Shown here: piece after piece, positions 49,801-60,700 of the stretch | Layout: each line of letters starts with the position of its first letter | Position numbering within the stretch: position 1 is the first letter of the stretch | From: Baylisascaris procyonis | Lineage: Eukaryota; Nematoda; Chromadorea; Rhabditida; Ascarididae | DNA: 64,000 nucleotides | NCBI GenBank assembly: GCA_037389465.1 | Contig: JAZARR010000019.1 | Span: forward strand, 62,001 to 126,000 | Direction of reading: 5' to 3' | The notes under the pieces: model-generated | Told to the model about the DNA's origin: nothing | What the model saw: only the letters and a program-made list of their open reading frames with translations | Database searches by the model: none | Program-made: the position numbers and the translations under genes

Positions 49801-52543
49801 ATTTTTGCCGATCTAATTACTCAATGATCGTCTATTGAGATTCTAGTGCGAATTCATAAATTAATTCGTCGGTTTAATGGATGAACGAATATTATTTTCT
49901 AAACTCTCAAGTTGTAGCGAAAATTCATGAAATATTCAGGAATCGATCGAAACGATGAACGGATTGCTTTATGATCTTGTTGGATATACCGTAGATTTGC
50001 AACTAGCATAGAAAGTATTCTATAAGTCTAATAGAATGAAATATCCAATAATCACCTCTTCTAGTTTGAGGGAAATCATCGAGAAATATTTTTCATCTAA
50101 AAGTAGTACAGTGAGTCTAAAAATACTTGACTTGAGGTAGTCCTTCACCTGGATGACCTCTATGGATCCTATCGTGAATTTGAGATTTGAGAATTTGAGC
50201 AGAAAATTGAGTAGAAAATTTTCGTTTAATGAGAAGAGGAAAATGCATCGCAAAACGAGTCTTCTCGCCGAGATTATGCATCTTCTCAAGGACGTTAGTG
50301 CTATGTCGTACAAGGATTTGCCGGGTGTAACTATATTTCTTGATTGAACATCACAATGTCTACGCATCATTTATAATATTTCACTTTGCTTGAATCTTGA
50401 TGTGCCAAGCTATTTTCATAGGCAAAATTTCAAGCGCGTATTCAACCTCCTTTACGAAAATTTCAATTTGCATTTCAATTCAAATCCACTTGACAACTAT
50501 TACGGTGGAATAAACTTTTTTTAGAAGAAAAATCGTTCAAAGAAAGAGGACAATGAACGAAATGAGGTTAAGGAACGTTTAGAAAAATAAAAATAAAAGG
50601 ATTACTATTTGATGAACTTAGTAAGCACTACCCCATACGAAATAATTTAGCATAAATATGCTAATGCGAGCAAACTCTATCGTCGTATGTGGTACAAGGT
50701 CAATAAAAAACTATGAAAGTTTATACAAATTAACCCGGTGGGGGTTTGATATACAGCGCCATGTAGAGCAAAGTCTTCCAGAAAACGAACGCACTCGAAG
50801 TAAATGCCGTCAGTACGGCATGACGAGATCCTCGATGAGCCTGAAATATGACTTAAGGTGCAATTACAGAAATGAATATGATGATGCATTTGAACATTCA
50901 TTGGATTTTTTTTAAAAATCAAAATGACACCTCTTATTATGTGTCACCTAATTTGCAACAATGCTCATTAATGTCAGTCTTTACCGATATAATAGAGAAA
51001 CGATAGAAAGAGAGTAAAATAGTATTCCTTTAGGATCCGTTCCTAGAAGATGATTTTTCCCATCCAAGTTTTCAGGATTCATTAGCAAAGAGTTCAAACT
51101 TAGAGTTCAGGCACGTCAAAGACAATTAAAGCGTCAACTGATAGTTGAATGAAGAATAAATCGAATTTCCAAACATCAGATAGCGATAAGCAACAACTCA
51201 AAATGTCACTAAGCAGATGCACACATCGATACATCAACGCACAAACATATAAACACAATAATACCTAACTATGGGCTCTATATATATATTAGAAAATGGG
51301 AGCAAGGCAACAGATAGTGAAAGATCAAAAACTTTTAACAAACCAATATTAACGCAATTATATTCATAACAATTTCGATCGTCATTATTCGTCCTGTTGC
51401 CATTGTTACGATGTCGTTTTTATCTGCATATCTCAAGTCTATATCGCTATATACATTCCCTGAAAAATGCCACAATATAGCACATTAGAAGCACAAGAAT
51501 GAAATGGTGGCTCTTTGGCAAGTCAACCAATTCGAAAAGATAGTTGATATTTCACGATGCAAAGCTGAAACTAAGCAGGCGTTTTTTAAAAAAAAAAAAG
51601 TTTAAATGTTTTGGCGAAAAATTTAAATGATTCGTTTGCCAAAAGAATCCTCACGTCCATGTGGCGTATTGAACGCAGAGGCACGTGCAGATTCAGGACG
51701 TACCAGGACGTATCCGTAATGGTATTTATGAATTTAGACTGTACCAGAATTCGAGTATATGCAAAACTTTGCAAAACTTTGTTTGATCAACATTTCACGT
51801 TTTAAAGAAGCGCAAACCTCTAAATGAACTTTAAAAATTAAAAACGAGCCATAAGATAGCTATATATATATTTTTATATCACATTTTCTGATAAATCTCT
51901 AAAAGGCAAAATCCTTTGGAGTGCTTATTTTGCAAAAATTTTTATCTATAAATATCATGTGATAGAAAGAACAACTAGTAAAAATTTTTTTTGTGTGAAA
52001 GATAATTTCAATTCGTTCTTTGTGAGAGCAATTCGACAATCATTCAACATATCAAAAAATGCATGCAATTCTTATGCTTACCTATTTTGCATTTTTCAAC
52101 AGCATCAAGTTTTTCAGCTCCTTCCGAGAATTGGTAGAGGAAGAGAGGATGAAAAAGAGGTGGGAAAAATAATAAATTGTTTTTGAATTACGATCCTTTT
52201 TGGACTTCGTTCGCAAATCCACGCCAGTGCTGTTTTGCAGTGATACCTATTAGCACCCTCCTACTGCACCCTCCTACTTTTTTTGAAATTATTTCGAAAG
52301 ACTATCCAAATCAAAATACGACTCCATTTCGGACGAGTAAAATTGTTTCCTAATTCAATTTTTGAGAAACTTACAAAGTTCATAGAGAGTTCCTAACGAT
52401 CCTCCTCGTAAAGTGGCCGGTCGCAACATGGTGTATATGATGTCCAGCGTACATATAACCGTCGAAATCCATAGCCATATTTCAATCCACAAAGGTAATA
52501 AACGTGATTCTCGTCGCGTACGCATTATGTCGATCTCACTCAT
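40176..52543 (-). CDS. EXPERA/emopamil-binding-like membrane protein (four exons, 186 aa)
   Basis: Exons: 52543-52375, 51459-51344, 50840-50735, 40345-40176, with phases 1, 0 and 1 that fit exactly, giving 186 codons plus TAA. The EXPERA fold (EBP sterol isomerase, sigma-2/TMEM97, TM6SF) is a four-helix ER membrane domain. Here helix 1 is around [15 protein letters not shown], followed by LRPATLRGG. Helix 2 holds [17 protein letters not shown] and TIEIVMN, helix 3 [16 protein letters not shown], helix 4 [13 protein letters not shown]. These match my recollection of a fungal/invertebrate EXPERA group rather than true EBP, so the sterol-isomerase reaction is not claimed. Intron 2 uses donor GTTTGT. 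Intron 3 is 10.4 kb and holds most repeats of the 40-50 kb region. An acceptor 14 nt before the ATG is a likely trans-splice site. The stop is 70 nt from the GPCR start. Confidence 0.8.
42485..42820. repeat. Diverged repeat, copy 2
   Basis: Partner of 35900-36130. Here two plus frames are open: one follows a CGCGATTCAG acceptor at 42479 for about 40 codons ([16 protein letters not shown]), and one runs from the ATG at 42583 for 77 codons. Either could be real, but similarity to copy 1 is at the nucleotide level across both frames, which favours a dispersed repeat. Confidence 0.45.
46617..46884. repeat. Compound (TA)n tract with cruciform-forming arms
   Basis: Three TA runs are joined by two spacers. 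The arm at 46658-46678 (ACATTTATA... to ...ACATTCA) is the exact reverse complement of 46737-46757, 21 bp each, with a pure TA run between them. The ATTCAATTTTATA spacer recurs at 46673 and 46813. This is a strong candidate for cruciform extrusion and replication or assembly instability. Long reading frames through it are artefacts. Confidence 0.9.
48970..50100. repeat. Decayed dispersed motif array
   Basis: A motif like CTCTAGCAAAATTTCCGAAAAT recurs in degraded form near 48980, 49585, 49780, 49905 and 50055, twice followed by GCCGAT and then TACTCAAT. Spacing is irregular, consistent with an old, eroded satellite. Confidence 0.35.
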
Positions 52544-52556
52544 CGTTGATTGTGTT

Positions 52557-52572
52557 TCTGATCGGGAAGAAA
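52557..52572 (-). promoter_or_regulatory. Likely trans-splice acceptor of the EXPERA-like gene
   Basis: On the minus strand TTCTTCCCGATCAG ends at 52558, and the transcript would begin AAACACAATCAACG directly before the ATG at 52543. Short leaders of this kind are typical of SL-trans-spliced nematode mRNAs. Confidence 0.45.
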
Positions 52573-55500
52573 TAGCCACAATTAGAGGAAATCAATAGAA
52601 AATATCGGTTTAAGAATTCGTTTCACGTGGCGATACGTTCGATGAGGCAAGATCGCAAAGAGATGCGTAAGTGTACTTGCAAGGTCATAATTGTAAGGGT
52701 CGTCCATCGCATACATTTATGTCGAATGAAGAATGTATAACCTTTTCTGACATTTCTTCATCGGGTCATTGATCTCCACTCTGTTATATTGAGTAATTGT
52801 ACTAAAACAACTCTCATGAAACTAATCGATAATGGTTATCGATTTGAAGAATTCATAAATGATTCTCTAATAATTCTTTTATAATTTGATTCCTTTGTAA
52901 TGACTTTTCCATAGAAAATGATTCCCTTATAATGCAATATCTTTTAAACAATTTCCTTGCTAATGAAATTGGTAAATGATCGAGCGATTTTGATGGTTGA
53001 GGAAGTAGGGTTCACAAAGGTGAATGGTGATAATACTAAGGAATACATAAGATATAATTCGAGTATAGGATAGATCTTATTTACGTGGCATCAGAATTCT
53101 TTTTCTGCAGATTCAGGGGTCGAAAATGAACGAAATCTTTAAGATATTTAAATGATCATTCTCTATTGATCTGCCTGCTTATTTCAGAGATAGATATTTT
53201 AGGATAGGCTTCAAAATGGAATCAGCTGTAAGTCGAACTTAACAACAGCTAAAAAAATTTGCATTTGTTTGCTTCCGGTTTGCAATATCTCATACAGGGC
53301 TTTGCTCTAATTAGTAACAAAAAAGCAATACTCGATCACATAGTAAAAAATAGACTGATGACACCAACTTAGACTCAGTTATCAATTCACTTACAAAGCC
53401 AATGATGGATGCACAGCGGCACTGACCGACAGCAATAGACGAGCGAAACGCTCGGTGAATGAGGGCAATCACATTGGGAAGCAAAATGTGTGAGATTCCG
53501 GCTTCATTAACAAAAAGGTGGAAATTTCAGCCCTCACCTGAAAGGAAGGGCAAGCTCATGCAATAAAATCAAGTTTAAGCAAGCATTACACCTCGTTTAT
53601 GTAAACTATTCGCTTGCAGTGCGATTTCGAGCTTTTCGCTAGGTCTTTTCCTCTAACACATTACCTTTTCGGGAAGAGATTTTTCTTGGATTCTTGTGCA
53701 TATAGGTGTTCGATTGTCTGTCCAGCAGTATCGCCTCAGGAACACCTGAGCCTCGATTTATGAAACTTGATGAGCATGATCTATACCTACAATTTGACCT
53801 CTTTTATTAGCTCCCAAGTTGACTAAATAGATCATAGACAGGCAAATGCCGCCAAAAAATTCACGCATTCGTAATTGGCCGAGAAAATTGTCACACAGTA
53901 AAAGCGAATAATTTAAAAAAAAAAAAAAAATACTCGGCAATTTGATCGAAACGTGAAACCACTTTTAGGCGCGATTTATTATTGTTCATTGGCCAATCAT
54001 ATGAAACTGCATTGATTTAATGAACGAGACAGCAGAAAGTAAGTCATTTTAACATTTCTGGTAACAGTCTCCTCGTGTTCTACAGCTTAACACGCTACGG
54101 AATCCACGTGTATTCGTAAGCACTCTAGAATACCTGCAAGCTCCATCGAATGAATGGATGAAACCTTATAGGAAATCATCCCGTAATTATATTACACTAA
54201 CGAAACCTCGCTTCAATCGATCCTTCTTGAAATAGTTGGCAGACATACAGACACAGACATGCATTTATGCACACACAGATAGTTGCGCATATGTACGAGG
54301 GCGTTTCGATTTGCGAGTAGGTCTTCTAACTGGCTGAAGTACTAGTGCGATTTTTCTTCAAATTATTTACTGGTATAATGGCATCGATTTGTTACGTACC
54401 TACTGTTAATAGTCTCTAAGTCTCTAATACATTAAGAACAAGCAAAACTAGCTTTCAAAAATGGAGAGAAAATATATTAATAAGCGTTAGAGTTAACTCA
54501 TTTATGTAATGCAGCACAAATAAATACTGCAAGTAGACCACAAAAATGATCTCTGTGTAGTATCATTCGTTACTCATATCTAAACGTCAACGAATTCATT
54601 GAAATGACAACACATTTTCTCTTCATTATCTTTCGAACATCCGTTATCACGATCCACTTCAATGCTTCTAACTTAATTTCAGTTTTCTCATATAGGTTCA
54701 AAGCACTTGTTTTGTATGCCGTTGAATTCAACGATGATATCACTCAATGTTAAAAAAAAGCGCACCGTAAAAATTGCGTTAGCACTTTTATTGACCTTAA
54801 TTATTATCTTTATCAAGCAGTCAAATTGACGATTGAAGTTGCTACTCTAGAAAATCGCTGAAAACTTCCATATAATTTTCAATAAAACTTTCAAGCGTTT
54901 TTTTTTGCACGACCATTTTCTCATTTGTAATTAAAATCATTTTCAGGTTTTTCTCATTACTAAACCAGTTTGGTACATCGAATTGAGGTGAAATGCAATT
55001 GCATTTCAAAAATGTAAACTGCAAAATGTAATTCGACATTCGAAAGAAAATGAAAAAGCTAAGAAATCGAAATAAAATTGCTTCTTACATATCGTATTTG
55101 TGAAATTTTGATTGAAATTTCGATCTACAATCGAGCAAAAAACATATTTTTACACATGAATAAAGAGGAGTATTTCTTGACGTTGAAAAATTCCTCAAGA
55201 AATTGATTCAGTGCAACGATCATGAATAGCCTTGCATATTACATTGATCTACATTTTACGATCTAAGATGCTTAGAAATAAAACATATCGTGCCATGTAG
55301 TTTCTAAGATTTGTGGCACTCTATTATATTTTACTTATCAGAAAACTTCTTATGAATAAAGTGCTCCACAGATAGCTTTATATGCGGAGAAACTTACTTA
55401 TAAGCTGAAAATTCTACTGATGAAAATTGCTAGTCTTTATTAGAACATCATTTTAAAGATACAAATAAGAATTTGTGAAAATTTGAAGAAGCGATTTTCT

Positions 55501-56506
55501 ATTTTTTAAATTTAGTAAAAATTTGTGCTCTATTAAGAAAATGTTAGAAAGCCAGTGAAGTAAAATCAATGAGAACAGCGGTACTTTCGATCTTCAAAGT
55601 ATGTCGGTGTTGAATTTTAGGTGTCGCTGCCGTATCCAAACTATGTAGGAATGTCTCAAAAGTTTCACGAATTTGAACGAAAACTATCATTTCGGATAGA
55701 CCTTTAAGATTTTCGACTGAAATTCATCTTGAAATTTGAGAATTTTTAGTGCACAATATTTTTAATATTTCCATGAATATCGAAAAAATGCATTAGAATT
55801 TTCTATTCAATTTGTGAAAAATTTAGGGACAACTGATAAATTTAGTAACAATCACGATATTCTTTAAACTCTTCAATAATGTAAACGAAACTCACTTTAA
55901 TGTTATCCACTGGCGACTTTTGAAAAAAAAAATTTTTTTTTATACCATTCAGAGAAGTTATGAAACTTAAGAAAATTCATTAATACATCTGAATTTTTAT
56001 GAATATCACTCAATATTTACCATTTTTGAATATTTTTTGCAATTAATACTTGACAAAATTTGTCTAAATTTTGAGAATTTATAAAATTGCTCGCGAAGAT
56101 TCTTTAAGAAATCTATCAAAAAATTGAACGCATCTTTCCGATTAATCAACGAAATCATTTTCACCAAAATATGCAATCGCTAGTCATAATATAAATACAT
56201 TCTCGAAATATGTGATTCCTAAACACTTAGTAATCTCAATCCATTGCAAAAGAATTTCGACTTTATTTCTCATCGATGGGCATACAACGATAACGCAGCA
56301 AATGGAAAATGAAAAAAAAAATGGAAGAAATCGATGTTTAAAGATTGCACACATACCGTTGATAAATTAACGAAATTTTTAACTAATTCTTTCTGAATCT
56401 GCAATTGCAATAACAATTTCCAGCTTCATCGCTTCTCACTTTACATCACAATTTAATTAGTAATGAGGCTTCAGGTCATGCAGCGCCCACTGACCACCAA
56501 GAGTTT
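52573..56506. other. Intergenic, no supported gene
   Basis: Upstream of the EXPERA-like gene. A stretch at 53390-53530 is open on both strands (minus LPNVIALIHRAF with a GTAAGT donor; plus RRAKRSVNEGNHIG), so its coding strand is undecided. A complete 65-codon minus ORF at 55039-54842 begins with ATG but has no recognisable content. Confidence 0.3.
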
Positions 56507-56509
56507 TGT

Positions 56510-56540
<31 letters not shown>

Positions 56541-56545
56541 TTTGT

Positions 56546-56588
<43 letters not shown>

Positions 56589-56591
56589 TTT
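56507..56591. repeat. (TTTA)n microsatellite
   Basis: About 21 TTTA units with one TTTG variant, intergenic. Confidence 0.95.
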
Positions 56592-56833
56592 CAATGAACA
56601 TAGCATTCATAGAGTTTTGTTATTTGTGAAAATATCAAAGCACTTGCCTATTCCATAATATCAGCTCCTATATTTGGTAAAAGAAATTTTCTATCAATAA
56701 ATTAGTCAAAATCCAGCCACATAAATGAAATCTGACTAGGAATCTATTAAAGTGAGAACTGAGGTGGCTAATTTTCTGATGTAATGAATTCGATTAAATT
56801 TTGAATAAAAAATTAAAAAAAAACCGCTCCACA

Positions 56834-57183
56834 ATGCTCATTGCGCGGTTGGTTGTAACTTTGACTCTGTTAGATTCTCTGGCTTCATCCTACTTAGCCA
56901 CTCTATCCAGGATCCTCATTTCCCCGAGAATTGTGAAGTGAGTCTCCACTCTCGCCTCAGTGGGGCAGCGATGAGTGAAATTCTATACCATTCGATCGGC
57001 AGCAGACGAACACAAAAATTCGCTACAGTATGAAGACACGAAATGTGCGTACAAGCGCGCATTCACATCCACCCACATAGGCACACAAACGCACATGCTA
57101 GGAGTTTGACGAATAATTTGAGCAAAAGATTTCATTTTAGATGGTTGTCAAAGATGCCATCTATGGATTCGCTCAGTACATAG
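56834..57183 (+). CDS. Candidate two-exon secreted peptide gene (48 aa)
   Basis: Exon 1 (56834-56937) encodes a hydrophobic, signal-peptide-like start (MLIARLVVTLTLLDSLASS) and ends at an AA/GTGAGT donor. Exon 2 (57141-57183) follows TTTCATTTTAG, joins in phase 2, and ends WLSKMPSMDSLST plus TAG. The 203-bp intron is ordinary. No dibasic-flanked amidated peptide is visible, and the exon 2 frame MVVKDAIYGF is an alternative. Confidence 0.3.
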
Positions 57184-57428
57184 CCATGACGGGCATAAGG
57201 CTTCGTGTATGTGTCTCTGTCTTTATCTGCGTCCACATGTCATCTCATTCCGTGCAGTTTTGTTCACTTGGCCATAACTCTGACATCAAAGAAGCATAAT
57301 CTCGATAGCACCTCATAGTCATGTGGGCAGCTGTGAATAGCCATTCTAGGCACAATGAGGTTATGAATATTATATAAATAAATAGCCATAGAGTAGGTGG
57401 ATTTGACGGCTGAAACATTTCGACTAGA

Positions 57429-57710
57429 TTATATACAAGACTGATGAAACGTTAAACTCCATTCGCCTATATTTTCATGGCGATATGCTGTGTTAGCTAT
57501 TTCGTGAGTGTAGCTCCCGATTCTTGAACTTTTTTGAACTTTCTCTGATTTTTTTCTTCTAATATTGGTGTGTAATTTTTTCTTCTTTGAAGATGATGTT
57601 AGCAAATTTTGTTTTTCTTTTTCGTCGGGACTTTGCGGTGCTTTTTTGTTGCTGTTTTCATAACGTTGGAAAGAGGGTTGTGAACTTTCGAGTTTTGGAG
57701 ACACCACCTA
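57429..57710 (-). CDS. Candidate Lys-rich terminal exon, unidentified
   Basis: After an AAACTTAG acceptor at about 57711 the frame stays open for 93 codons to TAA. It is rich in Lys, Ser and Glu (SSSKKKKLHTNIRRKKSEK). Low complexity and lack of an upstream partner limit confidence. Confidence 0.28.
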
Positions 57711-60700
57711 AGTTTGTTTTTACCGCACTTTATATATTGGTTTGTCGATGTATCTGTGAGAATATCTATGCATTTAAAAAAAGATATTAGGCAACAGCAC
57801 CAATAGGAGTGTGAAATCATCGTCTTCCCTAACTAAACAACTTCAAAAAATTTTGTTTATAAATATTCATGAACTGTAGAGAAGAATCGATTTTATTGAA
57901 TCTACTAGAGTTTTTTTTTAATACTAACAGTGTTATTAATGAGGCATATCATGAAAGAAGTTGGACTTTGATTACTGTTTGCTTGCAAATGCAAAGATTG
58001 GTTAATTGGACGGAAGTGCGTCGCTACTGCTATATACCTCTAGATTTTCCTCTCTGCTTCCATTCTGTCCAATGCCAACGATTAGAAGCCATAAAAGGCG
58101 GAGTTTTTCATTCGTTGAACCAATTCTCTAAATCCTTTTCGTCATTGATGAGGCCCTACGTCATCCTTCCAATATACTTCACTTTGCTGTCTTTAGCTAT
58201 CCACTATTATATAATTTTGACAAATTTTTGATTTGCAAGTGCATAGTAATATCTTACTTGCAAATTTGTTGATCCACAACTATTCATTTATTTATTTGTT
58301 TGTTAATTTCATTTTCTAAATCAATAAAGTTGAAAGAAAGAAATGTGATCTATAAATATGCAATACAGAGTGAGTGCTCTCTCATACACTGTGCCAGATC
58401 AATCTATCAACTTCGAAAATCGTTTGCTACATTTGAAAATATTGAAAAAATTTCATGCATTCTACATTTATTAGGTTTTTTTTAAGCCTATTACGTTTAA
58501 AAATATATATCTTTTGCATAAAATCTATGCGGATAGTCGGATCGAATCGAGCGTGAAGGGTATTTCTTTTCTATTTGTTGGTAATTTCTGGTTTTTCTTT
58601 TCTCTTTGTTTGCAATTTCTGGTTTTTTTTTACTTGTTGGTAATTTCTGAAATTGGCTGGGCCAAATGAGCAAAATGAAAACCACTCATTACATGCAGGC
58701 ACTTATTTGCACCAACTAATTACACCAATTTCACATAGCTTTTTTGTATTGCCAACGTCTACATACATTTACTTCAACGATTACTTCATTTTTTACCGAT
58801 TTCCAATGCTAGTATTTATTTAGTGCTAGATGGAATTTAGCATCGTCGAAAAGCGTTATGAGATTCGTGATGAACAATCTTTATTTTCCGTTGGATAGGC
58901 TCTCATGTTTGTTTAAGTGATTTTTTATTCTAGTTTCTCCAGTGTTATCTTATCTATCATTCATATATAAAGATATTTTTCATGATGGAAAATTTTATGT
59001 AAAAACATCAATGCCAATCGCATGCTGAACGGTTTTTGAACTTCGTCGATCTGAGTGCAAAAAGATGCTTGCCTCAAACGAGAAACTTAATTGTCATATA
59101 TTTGTCCACCTGTCTGTTTTTTCCTGTGTAATGTGATATTTGCATAAACGTCTTATGCATGTAGCATGTATAAATACTAAAATAATTATAGAAGTTTCCT
59201 GCAAGGCCGATTACATTGTCCACTCTATGTAAACTAGCTCTTCAATTATTAAAAATGAGCCTTCCGGGACAATCTCTATGGAGCGCTATAAGCATAACAG
59301 TGAGATGACTTACGAGCGGAAACTTTTCTCAGCTATCTCATCCTGACATCAGATTTCAACATTATGGTTCCAGAACGAAATGACTGTCTTGTCCCGCGAG
59401 TGGAGGCATTCTCTGCCTTATTTCCTATGACTAAATTTTATAACCATTTTTGAAATTTTTAGAAGAATTTCAAAACAAATTCTAGGTGCAACCATATTTA
59501 TATGGTTACAGCAAGTTATAACCATACTCAAAACAAGCAACAAAACAAGTTGCGAAAAATGGAACGTTAAAGGGCCACTTCGACGGAAGCGGCGACTAAG
59601 GCCTCGATCCATGTGGAGGAGTGGGTTTCCCTTCTGCAGATCTTGATTCACAAGAATAAATATAATTCACTTGATTCAGCGAATAAACGTGTTTAGGAGA
59701 AGGCTTTCACGTCTAGCAGAACTGGAAATCCGAAAATTTAAGAAACGGAAATATTCATGAAACGGTGTGGTTAGGCAGTAGGAGCTGATTCCTGGATTTC
59801 GGACTCGTAAATACTCTGATTATCTCTATTGCAGATTTCGTTCGATTTGGCCATGCGGTGAAATATGCAAACTGATGAATAAACGAAATTTCCGCAGTGT
59901 ACGACTTTTGCCAATTAGATGGCTTATAAAAATCTAGAAAACTTGGGGCCACAAATTTTTGAAGCACGGAGATATAAAACTGAGTCACTTTAAGGAAGCG
60001 AAAGAATTAGAAGCAAACATAGAGAAATATTATATGGTATCTAATATTTGGAATAAATTCTACTTTAGTGCAAAAACAATATTCAACATCGCAGCCTTTT
60101 GCAATAATTTCTAAAATTACTTTCCACAATCTAAAAAATAGTTTTTTGTTAAAACAATCGAAGATATCTGACGGGCAATTAAGCAATTGACTTACAGAGA
60201 AAACGTCAATTGCCCATCAAGTTTGAGTCAAATACTGAAGCTCCATACCGATACACAACATTAATCTTGAATAATTTTATCGCAACCTTAATAACTCCAC
60301 TACTCTACCAAAAATTTGCAAATTCCTGCCAAAATTTTGAGAAAAAACCCAGCTGCCTTCCACAGCCGCGTAAGCGCTGGCTTCCTCGAATGCCTCAAAT
60401 TTTGAAATTCGCCGAAAATCTTCTATAGTTTCATGTTTTCCAGTGAACTTACTTCCGGAATATATCGAATAGGCTTGAATTTTAGCCGGACGAATTTTTA
60501 GGGCGCCGAGAAATACAATGATTTTGAAACGTTCAGCGAATGAAAATGGGTGAAAGCCTTTAAGGCATGGCTCAGCACATCAATTGCGACTGCAGTTTAA
60601 TACTCTAATATTCAAATCTGTTTAAAATTTTCGGAAAGCAGGATCTAGCCGAGTGTTCCGACTTATTCGACATTTTCAAAAGTTTTTTAGTTCAGCCTGT

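Larger units (their letters stand above)
40346..50734 (-). other. Giant last intron of the EXPERA-like gene
   Basis: Donor GTTAAT, acceptor ATTAATTTCAG. It contains a diverged repeat copy, the (TA)n cruciform tract and decayed repeats, but no exon that I could assign. Plus-strand open frames at 44007-44255 and 45877-46197 have ordinary codon use but no recognisable content. Such a large intron, ending just before the last exon and the GPCR, could hold a promoter for a GPCR-only transcript. Confidence 0.6.

Noticed and set aside
50658..50915. Plus-strand 85-codon frame
   Set aside because: It is the antisense shadow of EXPERA exon 3, whose VFWKTLLYM reading is conserved in the family.
50153..51152. 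Plus-strand two-exon frame (CCG G donor at 50324 to TTTTCAG at 51075) ending KRQLIVE
   Set aside because: Phases fit, but two alternative acceptors fit equally well and it lies antisense within and across introns and exon 3 of the well-supported EXPERA-like gene; no recognisable family.
54021..54115. Possible microexon between TTCTACAG and GTAAGC (30 nt)
   Set aside because: The preceding ATG exon joins in a phase that gives an immediate stop.
59253..59382. ATG frame with a 33-nt GT-AG segment
   Set aside because: Intron far below usual nematode minimum and the product is about 30 residues without features.
60205..60228. Second SL1-like match (AATTGCCC plus CAAGTTTGAG)
   Set aside because: Needs a 2-nt insertion and several mismatches; too weak to separate from chance.
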